DNA of 14,051 bases from contig JAUWVD010000009.1 of NCBI GenBank assembly GCA_030617585.1, positions 1 to 14,051 on the forward strand, given 5' to 3'. Numbering within the stretch: the stretch's first letter is position 1; each line of letters begins with the position of its first letter. This stretch comes from Candidatus Methanophagales archaeon (GTDB taxonomy: Archaea > Halobacteriota > Syntropharchaeia > Alkanophagales > Methanospirareceae). The notes under the pieces are model-generated. The model had not been told where the DNA came from. It saw only the letters and a program-made list of their open reading frames with translations, and ran no database searches. This document shows, in pieces, positions 7,649-13,337 of the stretch. Position numbers and translations under genes: made by a program.

Positions 7649-7910
7649 TTTTATCACTTTTTGCGCCTTGTTTATACTCAAAATACTCCTTTATATTACG
7701 ATAAGGCGGTTTTGGTAATTCAATATCCTTTATCACAGAGAGAATCCTTGTGAGTTCTGCAATATCGAGAGAAATCGTATAAATATTCTTAAAAATATCA
7801 ATAAAGCCTTTTACTGTCCAGTTACCATCAGAATCTTGAATATCGCAAAGATATTGGCTTAGATGTCCTAAGAGTTTTTCTTTAAATTTGGCTTTATCCG
7901 CCTTCATCAT
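7641..7910 (-). CDS. Small unrecognised protein (89 aa) coupled to the methyltransferase
   Basis: The frame is open from 8042 to a TGA at 7643-7641, but its first part is an out-of-frame reading of the phosphohexomutase fragment, so the long version is not credible. A TATA-like TTTTATTAAA sits about 25 nt before the ATG at 7910 (another ATG is next to it at 7907), which fits a leaderless transcript; an ATG at 7946 is an alternative. The product is charged and probably helical: KADKAKFKEKLLGHLSQYL, then a central WTVKGFIDIFKNIYT and a C-terminus rich in K, E and D. No Cys motif, membrane span or nuclease signature is obvious. The 8-nt overlap with the methyltransferase start indicates a shared operon and a related role: restriction partner, specificity or control protein, or a remnant. 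Function unknown. Confidence 0.6.
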   Translation of the reverse strand: MMKADKAKFKEKLLGHLSQYLCDIQDSDGNWTVKGFIDIFKNIYTISLDIAELTRILSVIKDIELPKPPYRNIKEYFEYKQGAKSDKND

Positions 7911-7930
7911 TCTAAAAGTAAGTTTAGAAT

Positions 7931-7940
7931 TTAATAAAAT
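7931..7940 (-). promoter_or_regulatory. TATA-like box of the methyltransferase operon
   Basis: On the minus strand TTTTATTAAA lies about 25 nt before the ATG at 7910, the spacing expected for a leaderless archaeal start. It lies just beyond the last recognisable homology to the phosphohexomutase fragment, so it probably arrived with the module. Confidence 0.4.
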
Positions 7941-7959
7941 TATCATCCCGAAACTTACA

Positions 7960-8094
7960 GTATTCCGAGCAAACACAGGACTTGAAGCCATTCCATTTCT
8001 TCTCGAGGTGGCTGCCAGTGACTTCAACACAGCCATCCGCATTGAATAGCCCGGTAGCGAAATACATCAAGGGTGTGGAGCTTACTTTTTCCGC
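7960..8094 (-). pseudogene. Fragment of a second phosphohexomutase gene
   Basis: Positions 7981-8094 align without gaps to 6195-6308 of the intact mutase gene, with 98 of 114 bases identical by hand count. Translated, this covers mutase residues 84-121, including the catalytic serine loop, with 34 of 38 residues the same (changes W to G, G to C, D to E, E to K). Weaker similarity continues for seven codons to 7960 (SCVCSEY against PCVGTES). Upstream, past 8094, only short matches such as ACTGAC near 8143 remain. Most base differences are silent, so the copy evolved as a functional gene before it was truncated. It is in the same orientation as the intact gene, and the two are separated by the methyltransferase and the small ORF. 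Confidence 0.85.
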
Positions 8095-8307
8095 ATGTTA
8101 ATGAGAGTATATACAATTATTTTGCATTGTCCGCACACAAAGATGTCAGTAACAGTGAGGTTGTCGCTTTCATTAGAAGGGAGAGTAATGAAATAGACTG
8201 TTGTTTTTGGTGACCCCTGACATGAGCAGTAGCCCACATGTTTTGTCGCCCTCCCTCGTTTTTACCCGAAGGTGCAAGGCCGCTAAAAAGCGAAGCGAAT
8301 ATGAACG
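8095..8307. other. Gene-free stretch, probably decayed sequence
   Basis: No convincing gene on either strand. The part next to 8094 may be degraded phosphohexomutase sequence (short matches only). The minus-strand 67-codon frame at 8117-8320 has an odd low-complexity composition and overlaps the end of the neighbouring gene. A small hairpin, CGCTAAAAAGCG (8281-8292), lies just past the stop of the gene ending at 8308 and is followed by T-rich sequence on the minus strand; it could aid termination. The segment may be part of a dispersed repeat, which I cannot test here. Confidence 0.5.
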
Positions 8308-8724
8308 CTACAACCTGCAATCATATACGACCTCATCTGCGTTTTCTATCACAAATCCTTTTATCGCTTCTAATTCCTGACATGGTTCAAATCGGTCTTC
8401 TGTCCTTTTTAATACCTCTTCCGCGGTTAGCGCCGGTGCCATCCTTATATAATCCAGGACATAATGCAAATACCATGCCTTCACGTATTCGCTCCCTTTT
8501 TCTCGCATAAATAGTATCTGAAGATACTTGGGGATTTTCATTATCATTTTAAAATCATGGCTCTTCGCTAACTGTATGATTATTTCTTCTCCCTCACGCT
8601 CACAGAACACTATAAACTCCTGGCTCTTTTCTGGGAAGTCACTTAAATGATTCACAAAGTCTGTGATTTCTCTGGTTAGCTCCATCTTCGCCGCCCATTT
8701 ATTATGGATCTCCCACTTTGGCAT
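8308..8724 (-). CDS. Hypothetical protein (138 aa), unrecognised
   Basis: The ATG at 8724 begins MPKWEIHNKWAAKM, a compact aromatic, charged N-terminus; the frame extends to a TTG at 8748, adding eight residues that look like read-through. The protein is soluble and mostly helical by eye: REITDFVNHLSDFPEKSQEF, then FCEREGEEIIIQLAKSHDF, a hydrophobic YLQILFMREKG and AWYLHYVLDYIRMAP, and an acidic tail ending VVYDCRL. No catalytic motif, Cys cluster or signal peptide is evident. It lies 74 nt downstream of another unknown gene on the same strand, so the two may share an operon. Codon and base composition resemble the surrounding chromosome more than the AT-rich methyltransferase. I do not recognise a family; lineage-restricted archaeal protein is the safest label. 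Confidence 0.7.
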   Translation of the reverse strand: MPKWEIHNKWAAKMELTREITDFVNHLSDFPEKSQEFIVFCEREGEEIIIQLAKSHDFKMIMKIPKYLQILFMREKGSEYVKAWYLHYVLDYIRMAPALTAEEVLKRTEDRFEPCQELEAIKGFVIENADEVVYDCRL

Positions 8725-8798
8725 AGTTTCTGATAAACCGTTTTGCAACCAAAAAGCTTTACCAAAATCTTTGTCACATCACATAACATCTCATCACA

Positions 8799-9566
8799 TC
8801 ATAACTCGATGAAGTGCATCTTCTGCATCCAGATACTTACTGCTCTACGCGCCTGTTCAGGATTCGCGAAATTATCCTCTATTGCTTCATCCGTGGGAAT
8901 ACCTATAAATGGGTCTATTGTAGACTTCCCCACATCGGCAACCCATATCATCGCGTCACTAACGTCATGCCCCCGGAAGAACGAGATAAAAGGTGCGGGT
9001 GTCTTCTCTGTTGGAACAACGATCACCACCTCTTCCCCGGCTTCTGACCGCTCTAATTGGCGCTCGTCGACAAAATGTGGCACAAACGTAATCGAAGGTA
9101 AAACAAAGATGTGTATGCTTCTGAGTTCATCGTTATTTTTCACCGCTATCAACTCAATATGCCCTCCTTCACCACCACCTTCGTTTATCTGATACCCACA
9201 GCGTTCCAAAAACGATATTACCACGCTTTTTAGCGCACTTATAGGGCTTCTTATCTTCGCCCAACGTAAAAACGCGCCTTCCAGTTCCTCACTCATATAT
9301 CCATGTGTTGGCAAGCAGTAAAATATCTCGCCCTGATAGTTTATCCGGGTATGCATGTCAGGAGAGAAAACTGAAAGTTTCTCTTCGCTCGTTATGCTCT
9401 TGAAGATCATCTCTTCCAGATCACCGCCAAATTTACTCGCTATCTCTTCCCTATCGGCATCGCTTAGCGTATTTACACACTCGCTTATCTTCAACGCGAG
9501 TTCTCCTTCTGATATTACCTTATGCTCCTGACAGTAGCTCGAAAGGTATTCAAATATTTTTAGCAT
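8799..9566 (-). CDS. Hypothetical protein (255 aa), unrecognised
   Basis: Starts at ATG 9566 with a short leader behind an AT-rich box. Residues 1-110 look like a helical domain (FEYLSSYCQEHKVISEGEL, then repeated E/K-rich helices and an aromatic turn around YCLPTHGYMSEELEG). Residues 110-200 look like an alternating strand and helix domain: VVISFLERCGYQINEGGGEG, HIELIAVKNND, SIHIFVLPS, EEVVIVVPTEK. The glycine-rich loop, the order of short hydrophobic strands and the repeated E/D and K residues recall a nuclease-like or Rossmann-like fold, but I see no definitive PD-(D/E)xK or nucleotide-binding motif. The C-terminus has AMIWVADVGKSTIDPFIG. The gene is divergent from the aminotransferase, sharing a 64-nt intergenic region, and precedes another unknown gene by 74 nt. 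Function unknown. Confidence 0.75.
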   Translation of the reverse strand: MLKIFEYLSSYCQEHKVISEGELALKISECVNTLSDADREEIASKFGGDLEEMIFKSITSEEKLSVFSPDMHTRINYQGEIFYCLPTHGYMSEELEGAFLRWAKIRSPISALKSVVISFLERCGYQINEGGGEGGHIELIAVKNNDELRSIHIFVLPSITFVPHFVDERQLERSEAGEEVVIVVPTEKTPAPFISFFRGHDVSDAMIWVADVGKSTIDPFIGIPTDEAIEDNFANPEQARRAVSIWMQKMHFIEL

Positions 9567-9630
9567 CTCTTACCATTTTCATAGTATAATTATTTCTTTG
9601 GTAAAGCTTTCTTTTTTTTGGTAGAAGAAA
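9567..9630. promoter_or_regulatory. Divergent promoter region between unknown gene and aminotransferase
   Basis: The 64-nt gap holds TATAATTATTTCTTT on the plus strand starting at 9583. It can act as a TATA element for the aminotransferase (about 45 nt from its ATG) and, read on the other strand as AATTATACTATG, for the minus gene (about 20 nt from its ATG). With so little space the two genes probably share control. Confidence 0.4.
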
Positions 9631-10752
9631 ATGAGAAGCAAATTTGCGGGACGTATAAAAAACATAGAGATTTCGGGTATAAGGAAGGCATTTGAAGCTT
9701 TGTCCGGTGATTTTTTCAACCTCGGACTCGGTGAGCCCGACTTTGATACCCCGGAGCACGTAAAAATCGCTGCTGTGCAGGCATTAAAGTCCGGATTCAC
9801 CTCTTATACATCAAATAAGGGTATAGACGAACTGAGAGAGGCGATAAGCGCTAAACTCTACCGTGATAATAACCTCGCTTTTAGCTCTGATGAGATGATA
9901 GTTACATCCGGCGCGAGTGAAGCGTTACATATCGCTATCCATTCAGTCGTTGAAAGGGGGGATGAAGTGCTAATCCCGAATCCCGGGTTTGTCTCTTTCG
10001 CCGCACTGACGGAACTGGCCGAAGGGAAACCGATAGGGGTCCCTTTAAGTGACGACTTTTCGATCTCCGCGGAAGCGGTAAAAGAGAGAATCACCAATAA
10101 GACAAAGGCACTCATAATAAATTCACCTGCTAATCCTACGGGCGCTGTGGAAAGCGAGGAGAACATAAAAGCGCTTGTTGACATCGCCCATGACCATCAT
10201 GTAACTATCATTTCTGATGAGGTCTATGAGCAGCTTATATACGATGACCTGAAGCACATAAGCCCCGCGAGATTCTCTGACGATGTCATCACGGTAAATG
10301 CCGTCTCAAAGACATACGCAATGACCGGCTTTCGATTGGGTTATGTTGCCGCTCGCAGCGAGTACACGGAGCAAATGCTGAAGGTGCATCAATATGTCCA
10401 AGCGTGTGCATCATCGATATCGCAGAAAGCGGCGTTGGCCGCTATTGCAGGCCCTCAAGACTGCGTGGTAGATATGAGAAGCGAGTTCAAAAGGAGAAGG
10501 GATTTCGCTGTTGACGCTCTTCATGATATGGGTATGAAGTTCAAGATACCAAAAGGCGCATTTTATATCTTCCCCCGAGTGAGCGATGAGCATGAATTTG
10601 TGGAGTCTTTGAAGCGGAAACGGGTAATTGTCACGTCGGGATCTACCTTTGGAAGTCGTGGTAAAAATCATGTGCGAATATCGTATGCTACGAGCTTAGC
10701 TAATTTGAAGCACGCTTTTGATATAATGAATGGAATTGTAAGAGGGGATTGA
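9631..10752 (+). CDS. Class I/II PLP-dependent aminotransferase (aspartate/aromatic type)
   Basis: A 373-residue fold-type I aminotransferase of normal length. Visible residues: N-terminal substrate loop NLGLGEPDFDTPEH (30-43), TSGASEALH at 92-100 contacting PLP phosphate, NSPANPTG (164-171) with the PLP-ring Asn, SDEVYEQ (195-201) with Asp196, VSKTYAMTGFRLGY (225-238) carrying the Schiff-base Lys227, and the substrate-carboxylate Arg349 in HVRISYA. These enzymes move an amino group between an amino acid and a 2-oxoacid, mostly aspartate, aromatic amino acids or alanine with glutamate/2-oxoglutarate. Substrate choice cannot be settled from sequence. GGTAGAAG precedes the ATG at 9631. It appears monocistronic, followed after 5 nt by the left end of a MITE-like element. 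Confidence 0.93.
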   Translation: MRSKFAGRIKNIEISGIRKAFEALSGDFFNLGLGEPDFDTPEHVKIAAVQALKSGFTSYTSNKGIDELREAISAKLYRDNNLAFSSDEMIVTSGASEALHIAIHSVVERGDEVLIPNPGFVSFAALTELAEGKPIGVPLSDDFSISAEAVKERITNKTKALIINSPANPTGAVESEENIKALVDIAHDHHVTIISDEVYEQLIYDDLKHISPARFSDDVITVNAVSKTYAMTGFRLGYVAARSEYTEQMLKVHQYVQACASSISQKAALAAIAGPQDCVVDMRSEFKRRRDFAVDALHDMGMKFKIPKGAFYIFPRVSDEHEFVESLKRKRVIVTSGSTFGSRGKNHVRISYATSLANLKHAFDIMNGIVRGD

Positions 10753-10757
10753 AACTA

Positions 10758-10769
10758 GAGCCTCTGGAA
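10758..10769 (+). repeat. Left terminal inverted repeat of the MITE-like element
   Basis: GAGCCTCTGGAA, exact reverse complement of 11104-11115. Confidence 0.75.
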
Positions 10770-11103
10770 TCGCCCACCACAACACTCTAATTTACTCTTA
10801 TTCTCCTAATTTTTCCTCTTTTACACTAAAAATTTGTCTAAGGCTTTAATTTGGCTACTACTGAAGGCAGTAGGAGGTCGTATGGGTCGATGCTTTTGGC
10901 GTCTTAAAGCGAGACACATATTTAATTACCTTCATTTGAGCTTTCTTAAGCGCTTCGTTAAACATATGGAGAGTTTTATGCGCCCCTTTTGCTATGTCCG
11001 ATAAAATGGGCTCAAATGTGCTTTAGATGATTATAACAAAAATTGTGGGAAAAAGGGGCAGAATTGATGACTGAATTTGTTATTAAAGGTTGTTTAGACA
11101 TGC

Positions 11104-11115
11104 TTCCAGAGGCTC
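11104..11115 (-). repeat. Right terminal inverted repeat of the MITE-like element
   Basis: TTCCAGAGGCTC, exact reverse complement of 10758-10769. Confidence 0.75.
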
Positions 11116-11143
11116 ACTATTATCTCTAAAAGTCAAGTTACAA

Positions 11144-11199
11144 GTACGTACCCCAAAAAGCTTTTTAGATCCCATAGGGATAACAGATATAAGATAAAA
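11144..11199 (+). promoter_or_regulatory. Palindrome-rich promoter region of the LytS-like gene
   Basis: Three palindromes lie close together: GTACGTAC (11144-11151), AAAAAGCTTTTT (11155-11166) and ATCCCATAGGGAT (11169-11181). They are followed by a TATA-like GATATAAGATAAAA (about 11186-11199) some 25-30 nt before the ATG. The last palindrome abuts the TATA element where a repressor or activator dimer would sit. No regulator is identified. Confidence 0.45.
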
Positions 11200-11221
11200 A
11201 ACTACAAAAAGAAGAAGGAAG

Positions 11222-11851
11222 ATGTATCCTATAATCAAACTTTTATTGACGCTGGTTGGGGAGATGTGCGTAATCGTGGTAATCGCTTATCTCATCGCCC
11301 GCACCAAATATTTCGATGAGATTAGAAACAAAAAATTCACGCTTTTAAATTGCACTATTCTAATCTTGGTCTTCGGAGCAGTCTCTATATTCGGAACGTA
11401 CTCAGGAATAGATGTATTTGGCGCGATTGCAAATGTTAGAGACCTCGGACCGATGATTGCAGGGTTAATTGGTGGACCTGTGATCGGATTGGGCGCGGGC
11501 CTGATTGGTGGCGTGCATCGGTATTTCTTAGGTGGTCTTACAAGTCTCCCTTGCTCACTCGCCACGATCTTTGCGGGTCTATTTGGCGGTATTATTTATG
11601 TATTAAGAAAGGGGAAGTTTATTGGTGTTCTTGGGGCAGTGGTCTTTGCAGCCCTTATGGAATTCTTTCACATGATACTGATACTTCTCCTTGCGCAGCC
11701 CTATTCCGCAGCGGTTAGAGTTGTTGAAACTATCAGTGTGCCCATGATTTTCGCCAATTCCCTGGGTATGCTGATCTTCGCATTTATTATTTCGAAGCGA
11801 ATAAGAGCGCAAGAGACTGATGAAGGGGGGAAGGGAGAGTCTATCAGCTAA
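11222..11851 (+). CDS. LytS-type 5TM (5TMR-LYT) membrane sensor domain protein without kinase
   Basis: A 209-residue membrane protein. Hydrophobic segments lie at about 4-26, 41-62, 77-97, 107-127, 133-157 and 170-192. The central glycine-rich block is the 5TMR-LYT signature: NVRDLGPMIAGLIGGPVIG followed by LGAGLIGGVHRYFLGG, then SLPCSLATIFAGLFGG. In LytS/YesM-like proteins this domain senses membrane or extracellular signals and is fused to GAF and histidine kinase domains. Here the protein stops after a short basic and acidic tail (KRIRAQETDEGGKGES), and no kinase frame continues before rnp4. It could be a complete stand-alone sensor/transporter-like protein or a truncated kinase. GAAGGAAG directly precedes the ATG. 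A palindrome-rich promoter and the MITE lie upstream; the gene is convergent with rnp4 across 74 nt. Confidence 0.85.
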   Translation: MYPIIKLLLTLVGEMCVIVVIAYLIARTKYFDEIRNKKFTLLNCTILILVFGAVSIFGTYSGIDVFGAIANVRDLGPMIAGLIGGPVIGLGAGLIGGVHRYFLGGLTSLPCSLATIFAGLFGGIIYVLRKGKFIGVLGAVVFAALMEFFHMILILLLAQPYSAAVRVVETISVPMIFANSLGMLIFAFIISKRIRAQETDEGGKGESIS

Positions 11852-11925
11852 GCTAACCTCAAGATCACACGGATTTTTCCCCTTCCGCCTGTTTAATACA
11901 AATCCTATAACTATACATCAAAGAC

Positions 11926-12261
11926 CTATTTTCTTCTCGGCGAAGGCGCTCGAGGCGCTTTATACGGGTGCCGCATTTGCTGCCCACATTTCAAACACGT
12001 TGTTGTAATATACTCGCCCCCGAGACGAACGCGTGCATTCTTCCCTGGGATTAAATACGTATAACAGCCTTTACAAATCCGCATCTTCAACTGTGATGGT
12101 ATTCGTACTCGATAACGCATCCCAATCAAACGGGCAAGCTGCACATATCTATCACTTCTGTTTCTTCCATCCTTTCTCGCATCCGCTTCTGCTAGTTCGA
12201 AGAGCCGCACTATCCGCTGCAATGCGATGTCCCCTATCCTTCTACCCCTCTTCTTTACCAT
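11926..12261 (-). CDS. rnp4: Ribonuclease P protein component 4 (Rpp21/Rpr2 family)
   Basis: A 111-residue protein of normal length for archaeal Rnp4. The helical N-terminus ends with DRYVQLARLIGMRYRVRIP (37-55), typical of the family. The zinc ribbon follows, with C63-x2-C66 (CKGC) and C89-x2-C92 (CLKC), then a basic tail rich in R, K and P. With Rnp1-3 and the catalytic RNA it removes 5' leaders from pre-tRNAs. The ATG at 12261 lies about 20 nt from a TATA-like CATAATTAATC, suggesting a leaderless message. It is divergent from the PUA gene (87-nt gap) and convergent with the LytS-like gene. The location near tRNA-Lys and RNA polymerase genes fits an information-processing neighbourhood. Confidence 0.95.
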   Translation of the reverse strand: MVKKRGRRIGDIALQRIVRLFELAEADARKDGRNRSDRYVQLARLIGMRYRVRIPSQLKMRICKGCYTYLIPGKNARVRLGGEYITTTCLKCGQQMRHPYKAPRAPSPRRK

Positions 12262-12348
12262 CTACAAAGATTAATTATGTAACTGTCTTTTGTTCTAAAT
12301 CTTGTTTGGATTTGATAACTATAATGGAATAATACGGCGGAAGAGAAC
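12262..12348. promoter_or_regulatory. Divergent promoter region of rnp4 and the PUA gene
   Basis: The 87-nt gap contains GATTAATTATG (12270-12280), whose minus-strand reading CATAATTAATC suits rnp4, and GATAACTATAATGG (12313-12326) about 25-35 nt before the plus-strand ATG. The plus-strand start also has GGCGGAAG at about -12. Confidence 0.4.
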
Positions 12349-12810
12349 ATGAACAACCTGCATAGAAGGGCAAGGATCATTGCTGATTTTCAGTTTGGAT
12401 GGGGTACCGGCAACATCTTGTTCCCGGACAGCGTAGTATTTACCCTCTCAAGGACAAGGAGAATATCTCAGATACTGGATAATGGGAAAAGAGTATCCAC
12501 ACTGAGGAGTTCTGACGGGCTGCTGACGCTGAGCATAGAAGGTGCAAAAAGACTGCATCGATTCATAAAATATCCTGGACTGAGGGTTGTTATGAATGAA
12601 GAGAGTAGCGAATTCATAAAAAAGGGTGGAACTGCATTTTGCAAACATGTAATAGATGCAGATTCTGAGATAAGGGCTTATGATGAACTTATAGTGGTAG
12701 ATGAAAAGGACAGACTACTTGCAACGGGAAAGGCTATGTTATCCTGTGATGAGATGAAAATCTTTGAGCATGGTGTAGCTGTGAAGATAAGGTATGGTAT
12801 AGAAGAATAA
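12349..12810 (+). CDS. PUA-domain RNA-binding protein resembling the C-terminus of archaeosine tRNA-guanine transglycosylase/ArcS
   Basis: A 153-residue protein with two parts. Residues 1-75 (RARIIADFQFGWGTGNILFP and the following FTLSRTRRISQIL and GLLTLSIEGAKRLHRF) resemble the domain that precedes PUA in archaeal TGT and ArcS. Residues 76-150 are a PUA domain: RVVMNEESSEFIKKGGTAFC, IDADSEIRAYDELIVVDEKD, LLATGKAMLSCDEM and GVAVKIRYG. PUA domains bind structured RNA, especially tRNA acceptor regions. No catalytic TGT or amidotransferase domain is attached, so this is a stand-alone RNA-binding piece that may act with a split enzyme or as an adapter. It starts at ATG 12349 after GGCGGAAG, and pncC-like starts 14 nt past its stop, so the two probably form an operon running toward tRNA-Lys and the RNA polymerase genes. 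Confidence 0.85.
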   Translation: MNNLHRRARIIADFQFGWGTGNILFPDSVVFTLSRTRRISQILDNGKRVSTLRSSDGLLTLSIEGAKRLHRFIKYPGLRVVMNEESSEFIKKGGTAFCKHVIDADSEIRAYDELIVVDEKDRLLATGKAMLSCDEMKIFEHGVAVKIRYGIEE

Positions 12811-12824
12811 GGGATAGTCGGTAA

Positions 12825-13337
12825 ATGATAGAAGAAGAGATAGGGGATATGTTACGAAAAAGGGAACTCAGTTTAGCTACTGCCGAATCTTGCACTGGTG
12901 GACTGGTGTCCCATAGGATAACAAACATCTCGGGCAGCTCGGACTATTACAAAGGTGGCGTGATCGCTTATACAAACGAAGTAAAGGCGCAAATTTTGCT
13001 TGTGCATGATGCGCTATTGGCGGATAAGGGTGCGGTAAGTGCGGAATGTGCGCGGGCAATGGCGGAAGGTGTAAGGGCGCTACTGGATGGCGACATTGGT
13101 ATTGCTACCACGGGCATTGCAGGACCCACAGGGGGAACGCCGGACAAGCCGGTTGGATTAGTTTATATAGCCTTGGCAACAAAGGATTACATATATCATG
13201 AGAGGCATATCTTCCACGGCGATAGAGGAGGGAACAAGCGCAAGGCGGCTGAGGCTGCTCTTGTGATGTTAAAAAAGTTTCTAATACATGGAGCAGAAGG
13301 GCTCGTAGCTCAGAAAGGTAGAGCAGCGGGCTTTTAA
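12825..13337 (+). CDS. pncC: CinA C-terminal domain protein (PncC-type nicotinamide-nucleotide amidase), 3' end inside tRNA-Lys
   Basis: A 170-residue stand-alone CinA-C protein. Family motifs are LATAESCTGGLVSHRITNIS (17-36, catalytic Ser region), SGSSDYYKGGVIAYTNEVK (36-54), GAVSAECARAMAEGVR and IGIATTGIAGPTGGTPDKP followed by VGLVYIALA. PncC converts nicotinamide mononucleotide to nicotinic acid mononucleotide and ammonia in NAD recycling. Related stand-alone proteins are about 160-165 residues. Residues 1-158 look complete; the last 12 (GLVAQKGRAAGF) are translated from the 5' half of tRNA-Lys, and the stop TAA (13335-13337) is in the anticodon loop. Either the native stop was lost or the overlap is tolerated. 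It follows the PUA gene by 14 nt. Confidence 0.92.
   Translation: MIEEEIGDMLRKRELSLATAESCTGGLVSHRITNISGSSDYYKGGVIAYTNEVKAQILLVHDALLADKGAVSAECARAMAEGVRALLDGDIGIATTGIAGPTGGTPDKPVGLVYIALATKDYIYHERHIFHGDRGGNKRKAAEAALVMLKKFLIHGAEGLVAQKGRAAGF

Larger units (their letters stand above)
10758..11115. mobile_element. MITE-like non-autonomous element, 358 bp
   Basis: The ends are perfect 12-bp inverted repeats, GAGCCTCTGGAA (10758-10769) and TTCCAGAGGCTC (11104-11115), bracketed by the direct repeat ACTA. Weaker inverted similarity appears to continue for roughly another 20 bases (ACAAC and CTnTAAT blocks). No transposase is encoded: the longest reading frame noted is 35 codons (minus, 10965-10858). 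The interior contains two crossing inverted pairs, CATTTGAGC/GCTCAAATG (10933-10941 and 11010-11018) and GCCCCTTTT/AAAAGGGGC (10982-10990 and 11051-11059). The element fills most of the gap between the aminotransferase and the LytS-like gene, beginning 5 nt after the aminotransferase stop. It may provide the aminotransferase terminator (T-rich run near 10795-10820). A 4-bp duplication is compatible with several IS families; I do not assign one. Confidence 0.7.
10754..11119. repeat. Flanking 4-bp direct repeat ACTA (outer limits of the insertion)
   Basis: ACTA occurs at 10754-10757 and again at 11116-11119, immediately outside the two terminal inverted repeats. This is the pattern of a target-site duplication, although four bases alone would not be strong evidence. 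Confidence 0.6.

Noticed and set aside
6563..8310. A complete restriction-modification system
   Set aside because: A methyltransferase is clear, but the neighbouring small protein shows no nuclease motif, so calling a full system would be unsupported.
8117..8320. 67-codon minus-strand frame
   Set aside because: Overlaps the 3' end of the 138-residue gene, odd composition, and lies in decayed sequence.
8770..8805. CATCACAT-like repeats between the two unknown genes
   Set aside because: Short, irregular and not spaced like CRISPR units; probably simple low-complexity sequence.
8743..9192. 149-codon plus-strand frame opposite the 255-residue unknown gene
   Set aside because: Ser/Thr/Pro-rich shadow; the minus-strand frame is longer, with a plausible start and protein-like composition.
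8799..9566. Restriction endonuclease partner of the methyltransferase
   Set aside because: The fold impression is weak, no PD-(D/E)xK motif is convincing, and a pseudogene plus another gene separate the two.
9858..10184. 108-codon minus-strand frame opposite the aminotransferase
   Set aside because: Antisense shadow of a clear aminotransferase; no promoter or motif.
10858..10965. 35-codon minus-strand frame inside the MITE (starts MFNEALKKAQMKVIKYVSRF)
   Set aside because: Short, basic and within a non-autonomous element; no ribosome-binding site or family match. It might be a transposase scrap but cannot be supported.
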